A stretch of DNA of 17,413 bases, taken from the NCBI GenBank assembly GCA_964489425.1, contig CAZAYP010000098.1, forward strand, positions 1 through 17,413. The letters run 5' to 3'. This DNA comes from CAZAYP01 sp964489425 [NCBI: uncultured Verrucomicrobiota bacterium] (GTDB lineage: Bacteria > Verrucomicrobiota > Kiritimatiellia > RZYC01). Shown one piece after another: positions 14,105-17,413 of this stretch. Each line of letters begins with the position of its first letter. Within the stretch, counting starts at the first letter, position 1. The notes beneath the pieces are model-generated. The model saw only the letters and a list, made by a program, of their open reading frames with translations. It was not told the origin of the DNA and did not search any database. The translations under genes and the position numbers were made by a program.

Positions 14105-15850
14105 ATGAAACCGCACCACATTAATCATATTTTGCTGACCGCGGAACAAATCCGCCGCCGCCTCGACGAACTGGTCAAGGAAATGGTCGAGCAATGCCGC
14201 AGCGACCGGCTGGTAATGATCGGCATCCTGCGCGGCAGCTTCATGTTCCTGGCCGACCTGGTGCGCGCGCTGCACCTGCACGGCGCCCACCCGCGGATCG
14301 ATTTCATCACCCTGGAGAGCTACGGCTCCGGGACGGAGTCGTCGGGCACCGTGGTAATCCGCAAGGATATCAATGTGTCGGTCAAGGGCGCCGACGTGCT
14401 GCTGGTGGATGACATTCTCGACACCGGCCGCACCCTGGCCTTTGCCTGCGACCTGCTGCGCATGCGCGGCGCCGCCACCCTGCGCACCTGCACGCTGCTC
14501 GACAAGCCCGGCCGCCGGGTCATTCCCTTCCATGCCGATTACGTCGGGTTCCAGGTGGACGACCATTTCGTGGTCGGCTACGGGCTGGATTACGACAACT
14601 ATTACCGGGAGCTGCCCTACCTGGCCAAGGTCACGTTCACGGCCATGGAGAACATCGAGGAGAAGGCGCGCCGGATATTTGCCGGCATCCATGCCCCGCC
14701 CCTCAAGGCGCCGCGCACCATCGTGTTCGGGTCCGGGCTGCTCAACCGCCTGCCGGCCCTCGTGGACCCGATGCTGGCGCGGCGGCGGGTGCTGCTGGTG
14801 GCCACCAGCCAGCCGGCCCGCAGCACGGAAATCAAGGACCGCGTAGCCGCGCTGCTGCGCGACAGCGGCGTGACGGTGATCCCGTACCTGGCGGTGGGGC
14901 AGGAACCCACGCCCGAAATCGTGGACCAGGGCGCAGCCCTGGCGCGCGAATCCCAGCCGGACGTGGTCCTCGGCATTGGCGGCGGCAGCGTCATCGACAC
15001 GGCCAAGGCCATCGCCGCCCTGGCCACTAACCCGGGGTCCGTGGAGGATTACCTCGAAGGGTTGGGCACCTCCACCCTGGCCTGGCCGACCGTGCCCCTC
15101 GTGGCGGTGCCCACGGCCGCCGGCACCGGCGCGGAGATGACCAAGAACGCGGTGATCTGCTCGGCCGCCAAGGGCTACAAGAAAAGCATGCGCGACGAGC
15201 GCATGATCGCCGCCGTGGCCCTGATCGACCCGCAGCTCACCCTGACCGCGCCGGCGGACGTGACCGCCGCCGGCGGCATGGACGCCATCACCCAGTTGAT
15301 CGAAGCCTGCATCTCCAGCCGCCGGCGGCCGGAGGTGACCGCGTTGGCGCACCAGGGTCTGCGCGGCTGCCGCATGGCCCTGCGCCTGGCTTTAGCCGAG
15401 CCTGCCAGCCTGCCGGCGCGCGAGCAGCTGGCGTTGTCCGGCGCCATCAGCGGCATCTGCCTGGCCAACGCCGGGCTGGCCATGGCGCATGGCGTCGCGG
15501 CCGCGCTGGGCGCGCTGCTCGGCATGCGCCACGGGCTGGCCTGCGCCATCCTGCTGCCGCACATGCTGCGTTACAACCGAACCGCCTGCGTCAGCGAACT
15601 CACCGCCGCGCTGGCCGCGTTCCTTGACCAGGAACAGCTCCAGTTGGACGCCATCGATTGCGGCATTGCCGCCCTGGACGAGCTCAACCGCGAACTGCGC
15701 ATCCCGGCCGACCTGCGCTACCTGCGGCTAACCGAGGCCCAGGTGCGCCGCATCGCCGAGGCGTCCATGGGCAGCAGCATGGCCGGCAACCCCATCCCGA
15801 TGACGCCGGACATGGTCTTCGAGTTTCTCCGGCCGATCACGCTGGACTGA
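14105..15850 (+). CDS. Fusion: hypoxanthine phosphoribosyltransferase + iron-type alcohol dehydrogenase
   Basis: A single 581-residue frame joins two enzymes. Residues 1 to about 193 are a hypoxanthine phosphoribosyltransferase (purine salvage, base + PRPP to IMP/GMP): flexible-loop SYGSGTESSG (72-81), PRPP-binding VLLVDDILDTGRT (98-110), and VGYGLDYDNYYRELPYLA (157-174), complete for the family. After a short linker (IHAPPLKAPR) residues 204-581 form a group III Fe-dependent alcohol dehydrogenase: NAD-binding GGGSVIDTAK (292-301), then D393, H462 and H476 as metal ligands; the usual first histidine is Q397 (GMDAITQLIE), a variant I know from other members. ATG 14105 is preferred over an upstream ATG at 14069, because the HPRT start is conserved here. 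It sits 39 bases after the pump and 19 before selA. Confidence 0.9.
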   Translation: MKPHHINHILLTAEQIRRRLDELVKEMVEQCRSDRLVMIGILRGSFMFLADLVRALHLHGAHPRIDFITLESYGSGTESSGTVVIRKDINVSVKGADVLLVDDILDTGRTLAFACDLLRMRGAATLRTCTLLDKPGRRVIPFHADYVGFQVDDHFVVGYGLDYDNYYRELPYLAKVTFTAMENIEEKARRIFAGIHAPPLKAPRTIVFGSGLLNRLPALVDPMLARRRVLLVATSQPARSTEIKDRVAALLRDSGVTVIPYLAVGQEPTPEIVDQGAALARESQPDVVLGIGGGSVIDTAKAIAALATNPGSVEDYLEGLGTSTLAWPTVPLVAVPTAAGTGAEMTKNAVICSAAKGYKKSMRDERMIAAVALIDPQLTLTAPADVTAAGGMDAITQLIEACISSRRRPEVTALAHQGLRGCRMALRLALAEPASLPAREQLALSGAISGICLANAGLAMAHGVAAALGALLGMRHGLACAILLPHMLRYNRTACVSELTAALAAFLDQEQLQLDAIDCGIAALDELNRELRIPADLRYLRLTEAQVRRIAEASMGSSMAGNPIPMTPDMVFEFLRPITLD

Positions 15851-15869
15851 CCTGCTGGTACATAAATAA

Positions 15870-17300
15870 ATGTCCCCGCCAAAACGCCAAGGCGCAAAGA
15901 ATACCCGCCGATCACCTGTCCCGCCCGATCCGCGGCGCGGCCTGCCGTCCATGGATAAGCTCCTGGCCGACCCCCGCGCGCAGGCGCTGATCGCGGACTA
16001 CACCCGGCCGGTGGTGGTGGACACCTTGCGCGCAACGCTCGCGGACCTGCGCCAGAGCCTGCCGCGCGCCGGCCAGGCTCCCGACTGCGCCGCAATCCTT
16101 GCCCGCGCCGGGGCGCAACTGGCCGGCGAGCAACGGCAGCGCCTGCGGGGCGTGGTGAACGGCACCGGCATCATCCTCCACACCGGCCTTGGCCGCGCGG
16201 TGCTGCCCTCGGCGGCCGTGGCCGCCATGCTCACCATGGACCGCTGTTGCAGCCTGCAGATCGACCTGGCCACGGGCCTGCGCGGCAAGCGGCATTACCT
16301 GGCCGAAACCCTGGTCCAGCGGCTGACCGGCGCGGCGGCGGCGTTCCTGGCCAATAACAATGCGGCCGCCACCCTGCTGGTGCTGGCAGCGCTGGGCCGC
16401 GGCCGCGAGGTGATTGTCTCGCGCGGCCAGCTGATCGAAATCGGCGGCTCCTACCGCCTGCCGGACTGCGTGCACGAGTCCGGCGCGCGCCTGGTGGAAG
16501 TGGGCACCACCAACAAGACCCATCTGGCCGACTATGCGCGGGCCATCACCGACCAGACCGCGGCCATCCTCCACGTCCACCCAAGCAATTACCGCATCGT
16601 GGGATTTGCCAAGGAAGTTCCGGTGCGCGAGTTGGTCACGCTCAAGCAACAGCACCCGGCGCTGCTCGTGCTGGACGACCTGGGCTGCGGCGCGCTGGTG
16701 GACCTGCAGGCGTACGGGCTGCCCCACGAACCGACCATGGCCGAAAGCCTGGCCGCCGGCGCGGACCTCGTGTTTTCCAGCGGCGACAAGCTGATTGGCG
16801 GCCCCCAGTGCGGGATTATTGCCGGACGCGCCGACCTGGTGCAGGCGGTGCGCAAGCATCCCCTGGCCCGCATGCTGCGCGTGGGCAAGCTGACGGGCAT
16901 GGCGCTGGAACAAACCCTGCGCCTGTTCCTGGACCCCGGGCAACTGTTGGAGACCCATCCCACGCTGCGCATGATGACCCGGACCCCGGCCGACCTGCGG
17001 CGCAAGGCCATGGCCCTGCGCCGCCAAGCCTCGGCCCGGGCGCCCGCCCACCTGCAGCTGGACGTGATTGAGTGCGCCAGCTCGGTCGGCGGCGGCGCGC
17101 TGCCAGGGGTGGACCTGCCCTCCTTCGCCCTGGCGCTGACGTCCACCGAATGGAGCGCGGACCAACTAGCCGCGCGCCTGCGGCACAGCGACCCGCCCAT
17201 CATAGCCCGGATCGAGCGCGATGCGGTGCTGCTGGACATGCGCACGCTGCTGGAGGGGGATGATTCCCATATCATAGCCGCTCTCGACCAACTCGAGTAG
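15870..17300 (+). CDS. selA: L-seryl-tRNA(Sec) selenium transferase (selenocysteine synthase)
   Basis: The 476-residue protein is the PLP enzyme that converts Ser-tRNA(Sec) to Sec-tRNA(Sec) using selenophosphate. Evidence in order: LPSMDKLLADPR (25-36), VVNGTGIILHTGLGRAVL (95-112), ANNNAAATLLVLAALGRGREVIVSRGQLIEIGGSYRLPD (161-199), VGTTNKTHLADY (211-222), HVHPSNYRIVGF and LDDLGCGALVDL, then SSGDKLIGGPQCGII (303-317) with the PLP lysine K307. Length agrees with bacterial SelA (about 460). ATG 15870 is used because the conserved LPS motif begins before the next ATG at 15951; no good Shine-Dalgarno is seen. It implies selenoprotein synthesis; selB, selD and the Sec tRNA are not in the window. 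Confidence 0.93.
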   Translation: MSPPKRQGAKNTRRSPVPPDPRRGLPSMDKLLADPRAQALIADYTRPVVVDTLRATLADLRQSLPRAGQAPDCAAILARAGAQLAGEQRQRLRGVVNGTGIILHTGLGRAVLPSAAVAAMLTMDRCCSLQIDLATGLRGKRHYLAETLVQRLTGAAAAFLANNNAAATLLVLAALGRGREVIVSRGQLIEIGGSYRLPDCVHESGARLVEVGTTNKTHLADYARAITDQTAAILHVHPSNYRIVGFAKEVPVRELVTLKQQHPALLVLDDLGCGALVDLQAYGLPHEPTMAESLAAGADLVFSSGDKLIGGPQCGIIAGRADLVQAVRKHPLARMLRVGKLTGMALEQTLRLFLDPGQLLETHPTLRMMTRTPADLRRKAMALRRQASARAPAHLQLDVIECASSVGGGALPGVDLPSFALALTSTEWSADQLAARLRHSDPPIIARIERDAVLLDMRTLLEGDDSHIIAALDQLE

Positions 17301-17379
17301 CCAGATCGCGCTAGGGTAGCAACCCAAAGTACGGCTGCGGATCTAAAACTATTGTATAGCTAACCCGGATATTTCACAC

Positions 17380-17402
17380 CGTCACATTACAAGCGGGTGA
17401 CG
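17380..17402 (+). other. Small hairpin downstream of selA
   Basis: CGTCAC (17380-17385) and GTGACG (17397-17402) pair around 11 bases. No T-run follows within the window, so it is not called a terminator. The remainder of 17301-17413 shows no gene that I can support. Confidence 0.3.
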
Positions 17403-17413
17403 CGGCGAAAATT

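Noticed and set aside
12350-15352. A 1000-codon open frame on the minus strand
   Set aside because: It runs antisense to the RND pump and the HPRT-ADH gene, is histidine/glutamine/glycine-rich without domains, and is explained by high third-position GC of the real genes.
15912-17165. Long minus-strand frame opposite selA, and similar ones opposite the adaptor and TolC-like genes
   Set aside because: Same shadow effect; the + strand proteins are unmistakable.
17301-17413. A selenocysteine tRNA behind selA
   Set aside because: No tRNA cloverleaf, T-loop sequence or CCA end could be found on either strand.

Overview
The window looks like a chromosomal segment from a high-GC Gram-negative bacterium, most likely of the Verrucomicrobiota/Kiritimatiellota (PVC) group. 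The lineage is inferred, not proven. The clues are a small pseudopilin-like protein of a style common in that group, an outer-membrane RND efflux operon, selA, and a candidate sigma-54 promoter. Two very different halves meet near position 7,900-8,000.

Left half (1 to about 7,860), accessory DNA. My reading is an integron-type gene-cassette array with no integrase in the window. Small genes or two-gene modules, all on the + strand, are separated by imperfect palindromes that begin with an (R)YYYAAC-like box and AACA/AACC and end with a (G/A)TTNRRY-like box. These fit attC recombination sites (404-476, 3314-3354 half site, 3937-4027, 5293-5298 plus 5872-5935, 6372-6412, 6895-7052). The cargo is three secreted or membrane-anchored proteins of unknown function and four unrelated type II toxin-antitoxin (TA) modules: TIGR02574/ParE, PIN/Phd, BrnT/BrnA and RHH/PIN. 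Several carry their own promoters with overlapping dyads.

The array has been invaded repeatedly. A Y1 (HUH) transposase element at 591-1680 is followed by a nearly identical 943-bp tandem partial copy at 1683-2625. That copy abuts a truncated IS21 element (istA 5' part plus terminal repeats, 2626-3313). A group II intron without its reverse transcriptase (5299-5871, minus strand) splits an attC-like site exactly where its box would lie. The 3' end of a related intron sits at 7770-7857 behind the last TA module.

Right half (about 7,990-17,413), denser and more GC-rich, with core-type genes. A candidate -24/-12 promoter precedes a tightly packed operon: a 112-aa protein of unknown function, a TolC-type outer-membrane protein, a lipoprotein adaptor and an RND pump, which together would form a tripartite efflux system. 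The pump lacks the usual TM4 aspartates. Then comes a single ORF that fuses hypoxanthine phosphoribosyltransferase to an iron-type alcohol dehydrogenase, followed after 19 bases by selA (selenocysteine synthase).

Stretches without genes: 477-590 holds nothing I recognise; 5290-5942 is the intron plus attC; 7858-7990 holds nothing I recognise; 17301-17413 has only a weak hairpin.
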